NCBI RefSeq assembly: GCF_019703515.2
Contig: NC_059349.1
Span: 20,370,744 to 20,434,743, forward strand
Direction of reading: 5' to 3'
DNA from: Myxocyprinus asiaticus
Lineage: Eukaryota > Chordata > Actinopteri > Cypriniformes > Catostomidae
DNA: 64,000 nt
Part shown: positions 35,461 through 47,673 of the stretch, in pieces
How the letters are laid out: each line of letters starts with the position of its first letter
Position numbering within the stretch: position 1 is the first letter of the stretch
Notes under the pieces: model-generated
Told to the model about the DNA's origin: nothing
Seen by the model: the letters and a program-made list of their open reading frames with translations, nothing else
Database searches by the model: none
Translations under genes and position numbers: made by a program

Positions 35461-37692
35461 GTTTAAATGGTTTTCTTTCTTTCTTTTCTTGCTGTTTATC
35501 ATAATTTTGCATCATAATTCAAGGAGAGGCTTTTTAAAAAAATAAAATAAAACTGCAAACATAAGTATATCAGGTGAATAAAGCATTCATGGAAACAGTG
35601 CAAAAACTTAAAAAGAGGGGCATTGTGTCCTTACAATAAGGGTAACAGTGGCAGGTCAGGAAAGAGACAGGCCCATCTGTCACCTTTAGATGGCAGATCA
35701 GCTGGTACAGAGGCCAGGGCCCTTCCTCTTATATCCCAGTCCAGTCAAGAGCTTGGCACCGAGACAGTGATAGGAGGGGCAGTTGGCCCAGTAGCTCAGA
35801 TTTTTACTAGCTGTGCTAACATTTTTACTGGTCCCACCACAAAAGAAATGTCAATTTTCTTTTTTTAGCAACACATTTTGTGTCAGAAAAAAATTATAAT
35901 AAAAAATTCATTAACCCTTTAAGCTCTGAAGGTGTTTTTAAAGATTTCCTGTTTCAAAGGCATGCCCAAAATTAAAGGTTATTACTCTACAAAAAAATTA
36001 AAAAAAAAAAAAGAGGGTCAATTGTTTGGTATACTTTTTAAAGAAGACTTTTCAAAATGTTTATTTATACAGATTATGATAATATATGAGACTGAGCCTA
36101 AGAAAGTGATGAAAAGTCTGAAAAAGCAAAAAAAAAGGAAAAAAATGAGCAAAAATTACTTTTCTTATTATTTTTTCTGATTTTATATTATATATCTGAG
36201 GGTGTAAATAATGTTGCTCCGATAACCTGCTTTTGTTTTGTTCCCAATCACACGTCTCCAAGTGTCCAAAAGCCTCTCCAAACAAATAAAACATAATAAC
36301 TGTACATAAGAACTAATTACACATGCAAATACAACAATGACTAAAGGTATGCTCTCTCTCTCAAGCATGCAGGCATGAGTGACAAGATCTCATTCAGTTC
36401 CATTCTGTGTCTTTTGAGCCATCATTCAGTATGTGTCATGCACATGGCGCCATCTCCTGGTGGCCATATGAAATTAGAGTGAACAGTCCTCTCTGCCCAT
36501 ATTTGGATGACTTTCATCATGACTTGGTCATGACTTTGTCATAATGTCTACATGCATTGTAAAGTACAGCTTCTAAGCTTTAAAACAATACCTATTTTGT
36601 TTTGGTCAAGACTGTAGTTATTAATATTCAAAAAATTATTTTTTCCCGGCGGGATTTAAAAAAAAAAATTTTTTTGGGTTTAAAAAACGGAAGTTGAAGC
36701 AACATCACAAAATTGATTTATATGTGTCAACTCCGAGTTATGATTGGTAAAACAGAACACAAATTTACACCAGTAGATTCTGAGTGTTTCTCAACATTAT
36801 TCATGAGAAGGAATGCTTCCATCCAATCACAGCGCTGCCTCATACATGAGCTCACATTACAGTGGAGAATTCGTGTTTATGGATGTAACAGCTGTTCCGG
36901 GCAGGCACAAGACTTCAACAGCACTCGCACAGCACCAGACATGAGAGTGGATGTTTACAGTAAACACCATGATGATATCGAAATCAATCGTCAGATTGGA
37001 CCACAGCCCATAACCGGACTGGCACAAACCTTTCATGGCTGCAGTACTGCTACTCGCACTCCAAACATGCTGTTAATGAGGGAAGGCTGTTAGATGGAGC
37101 GCTGCTTCCATCAGTTATTCTCTGTGAGTCTGATACTGGACCGGATAACATGACAGCTTGTTCACAAACAGAGGACAATGATGAAAACTAAAAAACTATA
37201 AATCATGTCAGCACTCTTTTTTTGTATGATATCCTTTACATTGTGCGAAAGTTTAGGGGGTTTACACCTACATATATGGTTTACCAATGTTACGTCGTCA
37301 TGACAACAAAGTTGAAATACTGAATAACTACACAGACAAGGTTAGTAAGCATATTTAATGTTTTGTGTATACTGAGCATGATTTTATTTGTTTAGAAAAA
37401 GAAAGATGAGTCTAAATTATTTCCTGTGGCAATCAACATTATGCCATGGTCCATATAGTTTAACTTGTATTAAACCCAAAACAGTCCTTGTAAGAATACA
37501 TATCTATGAATTAGTGTAAAGTCTCAAAGCAGTGCTGGTTTTGATGGGATCATGTTAATGTCTACTCTGAGTGCTGTTCTCACTTCATTCTCAAAAGTTT
37601 AAATAAAATATCTTTTTGCAGATTTGCATACTGTATATTGTTTTAACTCACGTTTGTCCCATGACTGATATACAGCAAAGTACACAAAACGT
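35461..37692. other. No gene recognised
   Basis: No supported gene. Visible: CGCCATCTCCTGGTGGCC (36449-36466), a common fish repeat phrase; a strange poly-A/poly-T block with CCCGGCGGG at 36635-36680; and a plus-strand frame 36713-37093 (126 codons) with no motif I know, in sequence of more balanced base composition than its surroundings. Confidence 0.4.
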
Positions 37693-38017
37693 CATGGTTA
37701 CTTGCGTAACCTCCGTTCCCTGATGGAGGGAACGAGACATTGTGTCGATGTAGTGACACTAGGGGTAACTCTTGGGAGCCCGAGACACCTCTGGTCTTTG
37801 ATAAAAGGCCAATGAAAATTGGCGAGTGGAATTTGCATGCCACTTCCCCGAACATACGGGTATAAAAGGAGCTGGTATGCAACCACTCATTCAGGTTTTA
37901 TGCTGAGGAGCCTAGACAAGGTCCGGCCATTTCAGCGGGTAGTTCAGCATTGTGGCAGGAGGGACACAACATCTCGTTCCCTCCATCAGGGAACGGAGGT
38001 TACGCAAGTAACCATGG
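37693..38017. repeat. DIRS copy 3 left terminal repeat and internal complementary region
   Basis: The outer arm (from CATGGTTACTTGCGTAACC, 37693-37747) is mirrored almost perfectly at 37963-38017 (GGTTACGCAAGTAACCATG). This is the most complete example in the window, about 50 bp per arm. It includes ATTTGCAT at 37831-37838 and TATAAAAG about 22 bp beyond. Confidence 0.9.
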
Positions 38018-38251
38018 CATTCCCTATCTGTCACTCACTCGATGTTGTGTCGATGTAGTGACACTAGGCGTCCCTATACAAAACACCGCAACTGGCTGAA
38101 CTGTGTTACGTGAACTGGCGGTGTGTGATGGGCAGACAACTGTGTGCCTCGTAGCCAGCGCACTAGGCTGACACGTAACCTCCCCCATCATAGTTATGAG
38201 TGTCGAACGGCCCTTTGGGGACAAGTCGACTACCCAAAAGATAGAGACAGG

Positions 38252-39982
38252 TGTTGGGCCTCATGTATTCAGATAGAAGATGCAGGCCTAACACAGTCGT
38301 AAAAACCTAACTCAAGCCCCCACATTCCAAGTCGTAAATCTTACTGATAAAAATCTCGCCAAAATCAAACAAAGGGAGTCCAAAACAGACTACAAATCCC
38401 ATGAATCCTTGCTCACTAAAGGATTGAACTCTCAAATCCTATTGGATGAGGCACACAACAGAACGCACCTCAAACCATGACATCATCAAGAGTTGAAATA
38501 CCTCTGAAATGCTTTCGGGATTTGCTTCCAGCAAATTTGCTTGCAGTGTGTGGACGCAGTTCAACGCTGCTCTCATGTGCAACCTCGTGGCACAAGGAAG
38601 TAACGTCCGACTGGAAACTGTAGCCATACAATCTCCATCTTGCTGGATGAGTTGAGATTACTCTGTGTTCAACCGAACACTCTAATGGATCTGAAGGAGA
38701 CCACCGAGCATTTTCGTCCGTTTGCCTACAGAAGTGAAGAGATTAAAGATTTCTCTTCCATCTTCAATCAAGTCGACATTTCTGAGTTCTCCGCCAGCCC
38801 GCCGAGAATCAACAGCCGTACCGCCCACCGACAAAGGGAGGAAACGGCCTCCCGTCATCACCCGAGCCTCAAGGAACCGGGTCAGGTTAAAGGACGGAGG
38901 AAAACACATTCTACCTGTGTCCTCATGTGATTCAAGTAAGAGGTTTACGTCTGGGCAGAGATAGAATATTATAGTGTGTTATTCTTGTGTTTCAAGGTTT
39001 TTGCTTGTACGGTTTACGGACCGCCATGTCTGCTTATTATTAATACTCAGGGTATTAATTGTCCCTAAGCTATCGTGAAAGCGGATACACGCGGTAACTG
39101 GTAGACGCCATTGACTGGTTTCTCTCCGCCCACATTCGCGGTCATATTCCCTGGCCGGAGGTCTTGCGTGACATACTCTCCACGAGAGTCACGTCCGCCA
39201 TTTTGTGCGTGTCCCTCCTTACACACACACACACACACACTGTCACACACACACTGTCACACACACACACCTTATGTGTTATAGGATTATTTTATTTCCA
39301 TATCTAATCATATCACTGTTTAGTTTGTAGTTGTAAGTCGGAAGTTTATTGACTGCATTGTATTAATTATTAATTGATATTACTGCATAAATAAACTTTG
39401 TTTATATTACAAAGAGAAGTGTTTTGGTTTGTTTTGCATACGCCTGTGTCATGCTGACGGGATGTCAGTTCTCGGATTCAAACCTTCATTCATTGTTTTT
39501 TTTCCTGAAAATCGATATTCTTCAGATGTCGATTTTCCTAAGAAAACAATCTAATATTGAGACTGTTTTACTATCTGGTTATTAGTCCCTGATTTCAGGG
39601 TGGTGCCCCGTCAATGTTAATCCTTATTAATATTCTATTGATTTTTGATAATTGATAATTATCTTTGATGATTGTTGAATTTGAATGATCAATAAGCTAG
39701 TGTTAATTTTAATTAATGTTTCATCGATGTTAACAATTAACGATTATCTTTGATAATTGTTGATTAAAAGGATTAAAAAAGCTAACATAGATTCTCATCA
39801 ATGTTCTATTGATTTTAATAATTAATAATTATCTTTGATATTTGACATTTACTGGAGCCCCATATGAGGTTTTAATGAGTTAGATTCAATTAATTAATTT
39901 AAATATTAATTAATAACTAAAGAAATAATTATTAATTATTTCTTATAGTAACACTGATCTAAACAACCAGTAAAGCCCTACA
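38252..39982 (+). repeat. 5' LTR of the gag/protease/env-like element
   Basis: 1731 bp, from TGTTGGGCC to CCCTACA. It lacks 318 bp present in the right LTR (46351-46668) and about 44 bp near 39840. It contains an (AC)n tract with TGTC interruptions near 39222-39270 and AATAAA near 39389, and ends with an AT-rich part built from TTGATAATTATCTTTGATAA-like repeats. Confidence 0.92.
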
Positions 39983-40023
39983 TAATAATTGGTGCCCTGT
40001 GTGAGGCATCCTACGTGCCAGTT

Positions 40024-40466
40024 TGTCATGTGTATTGTGTTGATTCATGTCTTTTATTTTGAAATTCTAGTTCCTGGTTCATGTCATGTGTTCCTGTTTC
40101 CCTTGTCATGTGATTTCTGTTTTCCCTCCATGTTCATGTGTCATGTTTTCATTGGTTTATTGTTTAATTATCTTGTTATCAGTTCTGTTTGTTCATTGGT
40201 TTATGTTCTCCCATGTCTTGTATTTAAGCCCTCATGTTGTCATTGTCTAGTTGTCAAGTATTGAATGTGATGAATGTGAATGTGTATGTTTATAGTCAAG
40301 CCATGTTTATAGTCAAGTCATAGTCAAGTTCATGTTTATGTTTAGTTTAGTTCACGTATAGTTAGGGTTTTGGATTTCACGTACTTTGTAAATAAACTGC
40401 ACTTGGGTTCTCTACACTTCGTCATCGTCTTCGTCATTGCCATTGCCAGCAGCCAACATCGTTACA
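40024..40466 (+). mobile_element. Solo LTR inside the retroelement leader
   Basis: 443 bp, TGTCATGTG to TCGTTACA, flanked by CAGTT at 40019-40023 and 40467-40471. It contains TATTTAAGCCC (promoter-like) near 40220 and AATAAACTGCACTTGGG (polyadenylation) near 40391. It is related to the solo LTR at 28524-28947 and lies between the 5' LTR and gag of the host element. Confidence 0.9.
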
Positions 40467-40888
40467 CAGTTCTGTCACAGTGTGTATGCATAAGAATCCA
40501 AAGTAATAACTTGAATCATTACTTCAAAGTTTGGTTCTGTTTGACAATTTACTTCTCAAAACTTGCCAAACAAAAACCACTGTGGTGTGAAAGTGCTCTT
40601 AAGAGTGAATTAGGGGTTAGTAAATTTACTATAGTCTGCTTAAAACCTGCTGTTGTTGTTATTTAACTCTTTTTTATTCCTAACGCTTTCATCTAAATGT
40701 TACAGAGAGGTGCCAAGTCACTTCGTTGATGTCCACCAAAGAGAGAACGCAGTGATATTCGCACATCATAACAGTAGCCCGTAAGCCACAGGTCGAAGCC
40801 TCTCACCTGTGCTTTCGTGTCAGCATTATAGAAACTGTAAAACAACAAGCTATCAGATCTACTGTCACAATTTTTACGGCCCAGTAAA

Positions 40889-42826
40889 ATGAGTCACCAA
40901 TCGCCCTGCGTGACTGGAGCTGAAGGTCCACAGAGGTTAATCGACCCAGCACTGCAAGATGTAGTTGCTGCTGTCCTCCGTCTCTCCATAGAGGAGAGAG
41001 ATAACCTTAAGGGTTACAATATTAGTCGTTGTGATGAAGCATTGCAGGAACTAGTTGATTATGTCAACAACCCGGTTGGGAAGCCAATGCGCAAAATCCT
41101 GGGCCTAGTGGGCCAAATGTTCCTCCTTCATCACCACAGAACCCAACTGCAAACCGCCGAGCACCAGGCCCAGCTCGCCCAGCTGCAGAGCAGCTATCAA
41201 GCGGTGCAGAAGGAAAATCTCAGCCTGCACCAAGCGTTAGGTGCACCCAAGCTGAGAAAGTCCAGGCACAGGAAGATAATGCCTGGATGCAGGAGGAAAA
41301 TGAAACCCTGCGCAGGCAGCTTCAAGCTGCCCAGCTAAAAGTAGAGTCAGATCAGGTAAGTGCAGCTGAAACGCACAGCACAACATCTGACATAGAAGAG
41401 GGCCCCCTTTTTAGCGATACGCGTAGAAATGTGCCCCTGAGAAACCCAGGGACACATGCTAGGAGCCGAGCTGCCCCTAGTGGTACAGTCTCTGACTTCG
41501 TCCTCCAAGACACCTTTCAAACTCCTCCAGCGGCCCGCTGGTTGGATGCAGGTGCCCCTCCTTATAGTTACCCCCCCAGTCAGTTTTCAGTCACGCCACT
41601 GTGTGTTTCAAACTGACTGATTCCACACCACGAAGGGGGGACGATTATTTTCAAACCCAGAGTGGTGTAAGTGGCTCAAAGATCCCATTAGCCAGGGAGC
41701 TGTGCACAACCCGGGGTCCACCCCCACGCGTCGACTGGACTCCTTCCCCACCATGAAGGGGAGGAAGTCGTCCTCATCGCTATAGCGATCCGAGTGGCTA
41801 TGATGTTTTGGATGACTCGGACGACCCGTGGTCATACCGACACCAACGCTTGCGTATCCGACAACTCGAGTCCCTCGCAGGGGACATAGAACGCTTTGAC
41901 CCAAGTAATTGAGATTCAAACATCGACAATTATCTTAGGGAAATTGAGCACTGCCTGATTGACTTGCCTTCCACTTCGTCGCGTGAAAAACTCAAGCTCA
42001 TATGGAAGACCACGGTAAGGAGTGTCCATGCGTTCATGGAAACGCTACCGACTGATACACGAAACCGCTACTCAGCTCTGTGTAAAGCCCTACTCGAGGA
42101 GTTTTCGCTGTATATCGACGAAGCCTCCGCTACCATAGCTGCTTTCGCCATCACCCACAAGAGGCACGAACCTCTGCGTGAGTATCATAGACGCCTGAGA
42201 ACCACGTACTTCCAAGGAAGTAATGAACCAGGTCTGGAGGAGGAACGAGCTTTCAAGTCTCTTTTCCTTCACAACCTCCACGAGTGCGTGTGATATGATG
42301 TCACGATGCACTGCAGATGGGCAACCCCACCATGCAGGAAATCAGAAAGTATGCGCAACTGGCATGGGAAACATGCATGCGCCCTGCCCGAGGGCATGAA
42401 GGCGACGCCAGAGCCCTGGGGATCCAAGCCTCAGAATATGCAGACCTAGCGCTTGAAGGCAACAAAATGCCTCGCGTTAAGGTGAATGCAAGAACAGGAC
42501 CCCAGAGGCGCCGATCACCCCGCCAGCAGGGTAGGCAACAGAACCAGGGGGGTGGTGACCAGACACACCCCCAGGGTCACAGCAGGCCTAAACAACAAAA
42601 CGTTCGCCGGCCGAAAGGAAATGTGCATTTCAAACGGAAACCCAAACAAGAAGGTGAGTGGGTAGGCAAGGTTTCAAATCCCCTCAGAGAACAAGATTTG
42701 AGAGAGGAAATGGAGGATATAAGGAGATGCTTGACTGAGTTAGTAACGAAGCTTGACATGCTCCGTTGTCCACCAGGTCCGTCAAACTCCTCAAAGGAAC
42801 ACGGCGCCGAAACCCCGTCAGTATGA
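40889..42826 (+). pseudogene. Gag-like protein of the LTR retroelement, broken
   Basis: Pieces in different frames make up the structural protein region. 40889-41338 starts at a Met and includes a predicted coiled coil (EHQAQLAQLQSSYQAVQKEN). 41287-41616 continues in another frame (QEENETLRRQLQAAQ). 41800-42293 holds a helical capsid-like part (LIWKTTVRSVHAFMETL and HEPLREYHRRLRTTYFQG) with one in-frame stop. 42317-42826 holds an Arg/Gln/Gly-rich, presumably nucleic-acid-binding region without a Cys-His knuckle. At least three frameshifts or stops prevent translation. It is called gag from position and composition, not from a diagnostic motif. Confidence 0.7.
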
Positions 42827-42989
42827 CTAGACGATGTACCCCCTCCCGTTTACGCCAAAGTTTACTTTGTAGGTCGGGAAAAGGGGAACAGTGTCCAAGT
42901 TGCTCCCCAAAACAGTCACTCCTAATGTGCCACACCCTCTTTTTCTGACCTTCTTGGGCGATCTGTACCATAAGGGCAACGCCTGACAC

Positions 42990-43458
42990 ATGGGTCATTC
43001 AGCACCCACGCACTACTCGACACCGGTTCTGAAATAGTCTAATGGGTTCCAACACCTTCGCAGAGGTGGCTAGAGCAAAGCTCTCCCTTGGCAAACCGTT
43101 ATAGACAGAGACCTGCAACGTAAGCATCACAAGCTACACTTAAGATAGGTCATCTATCACAAAACAGGCCTGGATTGACACCTTTCAAGGGATGATGCTA
43201 ATAGACCCTGTTTACATATGTCCCATTAATACGGAACCACTTTTAGTTGGCCAGGACCTACTGAACCAATTGGCTCTGCTCATTGACTGCCGTCGTGGAC
43301 ACATGTGGGCTCAGGTTGACATACCGAGACCACTTGGTCCAGAAAACAGTTCGCCAGCTTCAGATGCACACGTCGCCATCGTCCAAAAATCCAGCAGAGA
43401 CGACGACTCCAATAAGAACAATTACAGGGCCTGGGTAAAACCCTTCAGGGTACTATAG
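42990..43458 (+). pseudogene. Aspartic protease-like region of the LTR retroelement
   Basis: The retropepsin active-site motif reads ALLDTGSEIV followed by a stop (about 43010-43042), with the catalytic Asp at 43019-43021. In a different frame, 43192-43458 carries LLVGQDLLNQLALLIDC, which fits the C-terminal flap and dimer region of such proteases. The frameshift and stop mean no active enzyme. Pol should follow but does not. Confidence 0.7.
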
Positions 43459-43469
43459 TCACTGTAAAT

Positions 43470-44616
43470 TTGCACTCCATTCTTATCAGTAACACTTTGC
43501 ATGCTTTAGGGACTTTGTCAGAGAAAACAACTTATGCGTGTATCGTTAGAGATCTATTGCAGGACCTCAGGGAAATTAGCTCCTCAGTCAACAGTCTGAG
43601 TGGTAGAAGGATTCCAGCTTACCTGGTCTCCCTAGACCTTGTCAAACAAATCCTTAGATCTGCTACTATCTCCGTTGTGCAACCTTCACAGATACACATG
43701 GCATATAATTTTGGCATTGAAATTCCAATCCATGTAAATCCTCAGAACCTCAAAATAGGATTTATCCTCAATCTACCGTCATAGGCAGAATATATATATA
43801 GACTAAAATCTGTATTTAATGTTGGTTTTCAGAGAGGTAATGCACACATTCACCTCAAAACACCACCAACACTTGCCGACCATAATGAGGACCCCTCGCT
43901 CTACCTTATCTCTAACCTAAACATGTGTACCAAGACAAAGAACATTCATTGGGTTTGTCCAAATGCAACCCCTTTGTTAGAGAGGTGACTAACTACCTCC
44001 CTGAACAAGTGTCATGGTAGCATGTCCTTCAAAGATGAAGGAACAGAGACAAAGGTAGAGCGAGCAGGCAGTCGCTGGCTTGTTAGCACACCAGCCACCG
44101 AAGTCCCAATGTCATACGACTGCCATGATACAGCCACTAAAAAAAAGGCTACCAAACCAAATGGTGTTCTTAACGGTTCCCCAAGGAGCCACCGTGCACA
44201 GTGACGATATTGTCCTCCATCTCAACGTCGACAAAAATGACGCAGAAATTGAGATCATGGACACATTTAGAGGTCACAGCCTCACCGTTGATGACACCCT
44301 TCGACAGCAGCTTCAGGCTGAAGGGACGAAATTAGTGAAGTTCAGTCTCAAACCGACTGGCTTGACCACTATATTTCCTAGTCACATAAGCAAATCGTCA
44401 TCTTACCAAGAACACCCTATCAGTTTGGTTGGCCTCTGGCTCCTCCTTAGTGGTTGGATCATCATCGCAATTATTGCACATGCCATGTACAGGTACATTC
44501 AACACCTACAGGCCAGACTGGACTCACTTCTCATACAGCCACGTTTTTCACACCAGTCTGAGCCCATCCCACAGGTTAACACCATCATTTCCAAGGATAA
44601 GCCTTTTAACCTTTAA
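43470..44616 (+). pseudogene. Envelope-like protein of the LTR retroelement, broken
   Basis: Two open pieces, 43470-43784 and 44080-44616, are separated by about 300 bp with stops. The first has a helical region (VRDLLQDLREISSSVNSL) followed by FGIEIPIHVNP and KIGFILNLP. The second ends with a single strong membrane segment (LVGLWLLLSGWIIIAIIAHA, about 44425-44485) and a short basic tail. The position just before the 3' LTR, the ectodomain-membrane-tail order and the leucine-rich helix suggest an envelope fusion-type protein similar in layout to those of some gypsy-like elements. This is inference; no receptor-binding or cleavage site was identified. Confidence 0.55.
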
Positions 44617-45244
44617 CCCTCCTTTCCTCTAACATTTTGTTCCTAGTAACCAATGTCAGGTTCTACTTTGATTTTGTGTTATGACCAAAGAACAACAAAG
44701 GATTGTGTTATGGTTAATGCTGTGCCTTCCAATAACTTGAAATGTTTATGTGTGATGAAAGTAGTTTTAGATTTAGCTAGAAGTTCTATGCCCAGATGTG
44801 CCTCAATCTCTGTCTAGACGATAAAGCCTCTGTGAACTCTAATGAACTGTATGGACTGTGCAATCATTTTTCTTTCCTATCAGGAATACATGGATGGCAT
44901 AACCCACAGGTTACTGTGAACCGACAAGAACTGTAAGGCTCTTCAGTTGCTCTAAAGATGCTGGACAACAACCAACTCTTCAGAACAAAGGGGGGAATGT
45001 TGGGCCTCATGTATTCAGATAGAAGACAAAGGCAGGCCAAACACAGTCATAAAAACCTAACTCAAGCCCCCACATTCCAAGTTGTAAATCTTACTGATAA
45101 AAATCGCGCCAAAATCAAACAAAGAGAGTCCAAAACAGACTACAAATCCCATGAAGCCTTGCTCACTAAAGGATCGAACTCTCAACTCCTATTGGATGAG
45201 GCACACAACAGAACGCACCTCAAACCATGACATCATCAGGAGTT

Positions 45245-45768
45245 TGTCAGAGTTTTTTGCTTTAATGTTATATTTTGGCCACTAGAGGCCCTCATTGTGT
45301 TTCATTTCAGTTTCCCGCCATTGTATCATGTGTTATTGTTTTCACATGTGCCTCGTTCTGGGCTGTGTATTTAAGCTGATCACTTCCTTTTGTTTCTTTG
45401 CTTGGTTATTGATGTTCCTAGCCAGTTGCTGCCATAAGTCTGCTCTAGTTCTAAGTACTAAACTTTGAATGTCTTTTGGATTGTTTTTTCCCTGTGTATA
45501 TTTTTGCTGTTTTTTGGTGTATTTTTCCTGAGTTCTTTGGAGATTATTTTTCCCTCCTTTTGGATGCTTTTTGGACAAAAGATTTTTCTGTTTTGTGGTT
45601 GTTAGTAAGAAATTGCTTTTTGTACCCTTTTTGCTATTTTTGTTAATAAACTCTTCTGAGTTCATTTAAGAACGCGTCTGACTATTGGCTTCAACTCCCT
45701 TCTGTGGCTCAGTGGTGGAAATTAAGACTCTTGTGCCAGAGACCCAAGTTTGAATCCTGGCTCTGACA
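45245..45768 (+). mobile_element. Solo LTR with tRNA-like 3' end
   Basis: 524 bp, TGTCAGAG to CTCTGACA (8-bp perfect inverted ends), flanked by GAGTT at 45240-45244 and 45769-45773. The 5' LTR of the host element shows the empty site. It has TATTTAAGCTG near 45368 and AATAAACTC near 45644. Its last 70 bp carry an A-box-like TGGCTCAGTGG (45705-45715) and a B-box-like GTTTGAATCC (45748-45757). Confidence 0.85.
45700..45768 (+). other. tRNA-like A-box/B-box segment
   Basis: TGGCTCAGTGG and GTTTGAATCC lie 32 bp apart, as in tRNA genes and tRNA-derived SINEs, and match the RNA polymerase III internal promoter consensus. A full cloverleaf is not convincing, and no terminator run of T follows. It could be a fossil SINE head or a pol III promoter within the LTR. 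Confidence 0.5.
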
Positions 45769-47178
45769 GAGTTGAAATACCTCTGAAATGCTTTCAGGAT
45801 TTGCTTCCAGCAACTTTGCTTGCAGTGTGTGGATGCAGTTCAATGCTGCTCTCATGTGCAACCTTGTGGCACAAGGAAGTAATGTCTGACTTGAAACTGT
45901 AGGGCATACAATCTCCATCTTGCTGGGCGAGTGGAGATTACTCTGTGTTCAACTGAACACTCTAACGGATCTGAAGGAGTCCGCTGAGCAATTTGCATCT
46001 TCATCCGTTTGCCTACAGAAGTGAAGAGATTAAAGATTTCTCTTCCATCTTCAATCAAGTCGACATTTCTGAGTTCTCTGCCAGCCCGCCGAGAATCAAC
46101 AGCCGTGTATCGCCCGCCGACAGAGCGAGGAAACGGCCTCCTGTCATCACCTGAGCCTCAAGGAACCGGGTCAGAGTTAAAGGACGGAGGAAAACACATT
46201 CTACCTGTGTCCTCATGCGATTCAAGTCAGAGATTTACGTCTGGGCAGAGATAGAATATTATAGTGTGTTATTCTTGTGTTTCAAGGTTTTTGCTTGTAC
46301 GGTTTACGGACCGCCATGTCCGCTCATTATTAATATTCAGGGTATTAATTATCACGAATTTGTTTTGCTGTATTGTGGTCCAACCAAATTGGACTGTTGT
46401 GCAATTTCGCCATCGCGGGTGAGACAGCAACTGAGTTCATCCATTAAAGAGTCAAATAACGCAGGACTGTTTACGAGCCGTCCACCGCATCTATGAGCGA
46501 TGAACTAACAGCTGCTTTCTCTCCCACGATTGTGAAATCGGCTTTAGGGCCGTCACTTCTCTCTCTTGTACTAACCACACACGCACACATACATGCACGT
46601 GACCCCTCACAAACATTCTGGCACACATTTTTGGCTCGTAGATAGCTTAAATGCTAAAGCCCAGCTTTGTCCCTAAGCTATCGTACAAGCGGATACACGC
46701 GGTAACTGGTAGACGCCATTGACTGGTTTCTCTCCGCCCACATTCGCAGTCATATTCCCTGGCCGGAAGTCTCGCATGACATACTCTCCACGAGAGTCAC
46801 GTCCGCCATTTTGTGCGTGTCCCTCCTTACACACACACACACACACTGTCACACACACACTGTCACACACACACACACACCTTATGTGTTATAGGATTAT
46901 TTTATTTCCATATCTAATCATATCACTGTTTAGTTTGTAGTTGTAAGTCGGAAGTTTATTGACTGCATTGTATTAATTATTAATTGATATTACTGCATAA
47001 ATAAACTTTGTTTATATTACAAAGAGAAGTGGTTTGGTTTGTTCAAATCAAATCAAATCAAATCACTTTATTGTCACACAGCCATATACACAAGTGCAAT
47101 GGTGTGTGAAATTCTTGGGTGCAGTTCCGATCAACATAGCAGTTGTGACAGTGATGAGACATATACCAATTTACAATA

Positions 47179-47484
47179 ACATCAAATTAACACAACACAA
47201 TTTAAACATCTGTTATACATAATTACACTCAACTTAAAACATCAAATTAACACAACACAATTTAAGCATCTGTTATACACATAATTACACTCAACTTAAA
47301 ACATCAAATTAACACAACACAATTTAAGCATCTGTTATACACATAATTACACTCAACTTAAAACATCAAATTAACACAACACAATTTAAGCATCTGTTAT
47401 ACACATAATTACACTCAACTTAAAACATCAAATTAACACAACACAATTTAAACATCTGTTATACACATAATTACACTCAACAAT
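47179..47484. repeat. Five tandem 60-62 bp repeats in the LINE 3' UTR
   Basis: Units begin with ACATCAAATTAACACAACAC at 47179, 47239, 47301, 47363 and 47425 and are nearly identical. The sister LINE at 61.8 kb has only one unit (about 61740-61815, opposite strand). Confidence 0.95.
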
Positions 47485-47673
47485 ATACAAATAATAACAT
47501 ACACTGTACAGTATACAATATGCTGTTTTTGTTTTTGTTTTTTGTTTTTTTGTTTTTTACTATATAGATACACATTATTCAATAAAAATTAAAAATTAAT
47601 ATATATATATATATAAAAAAAGTATATATATATATATATATATAGAATGTACAGTATTGTACTGTATTGACAT

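Noticed and set aside
36713..37093. 126-codon plus-strand frame as a possible host exon
   Set aside because: No recognisable motif, no convincing splice sites, and no continuation. Left as unassigned sequence.
45700..45768. A true tRNA gene
   Set aside because: A and B boxes are present, but acceptor, D and anticodon stems do not form convincingly and there is no T-run terminator.
47179..47484. Possible CRISPR-like array of regular repeats
   Set aside because: The units are contiguous with no unique spacers and lie in a LINE 3' UTR in eukaryotic DNA; it is a minisatellite.
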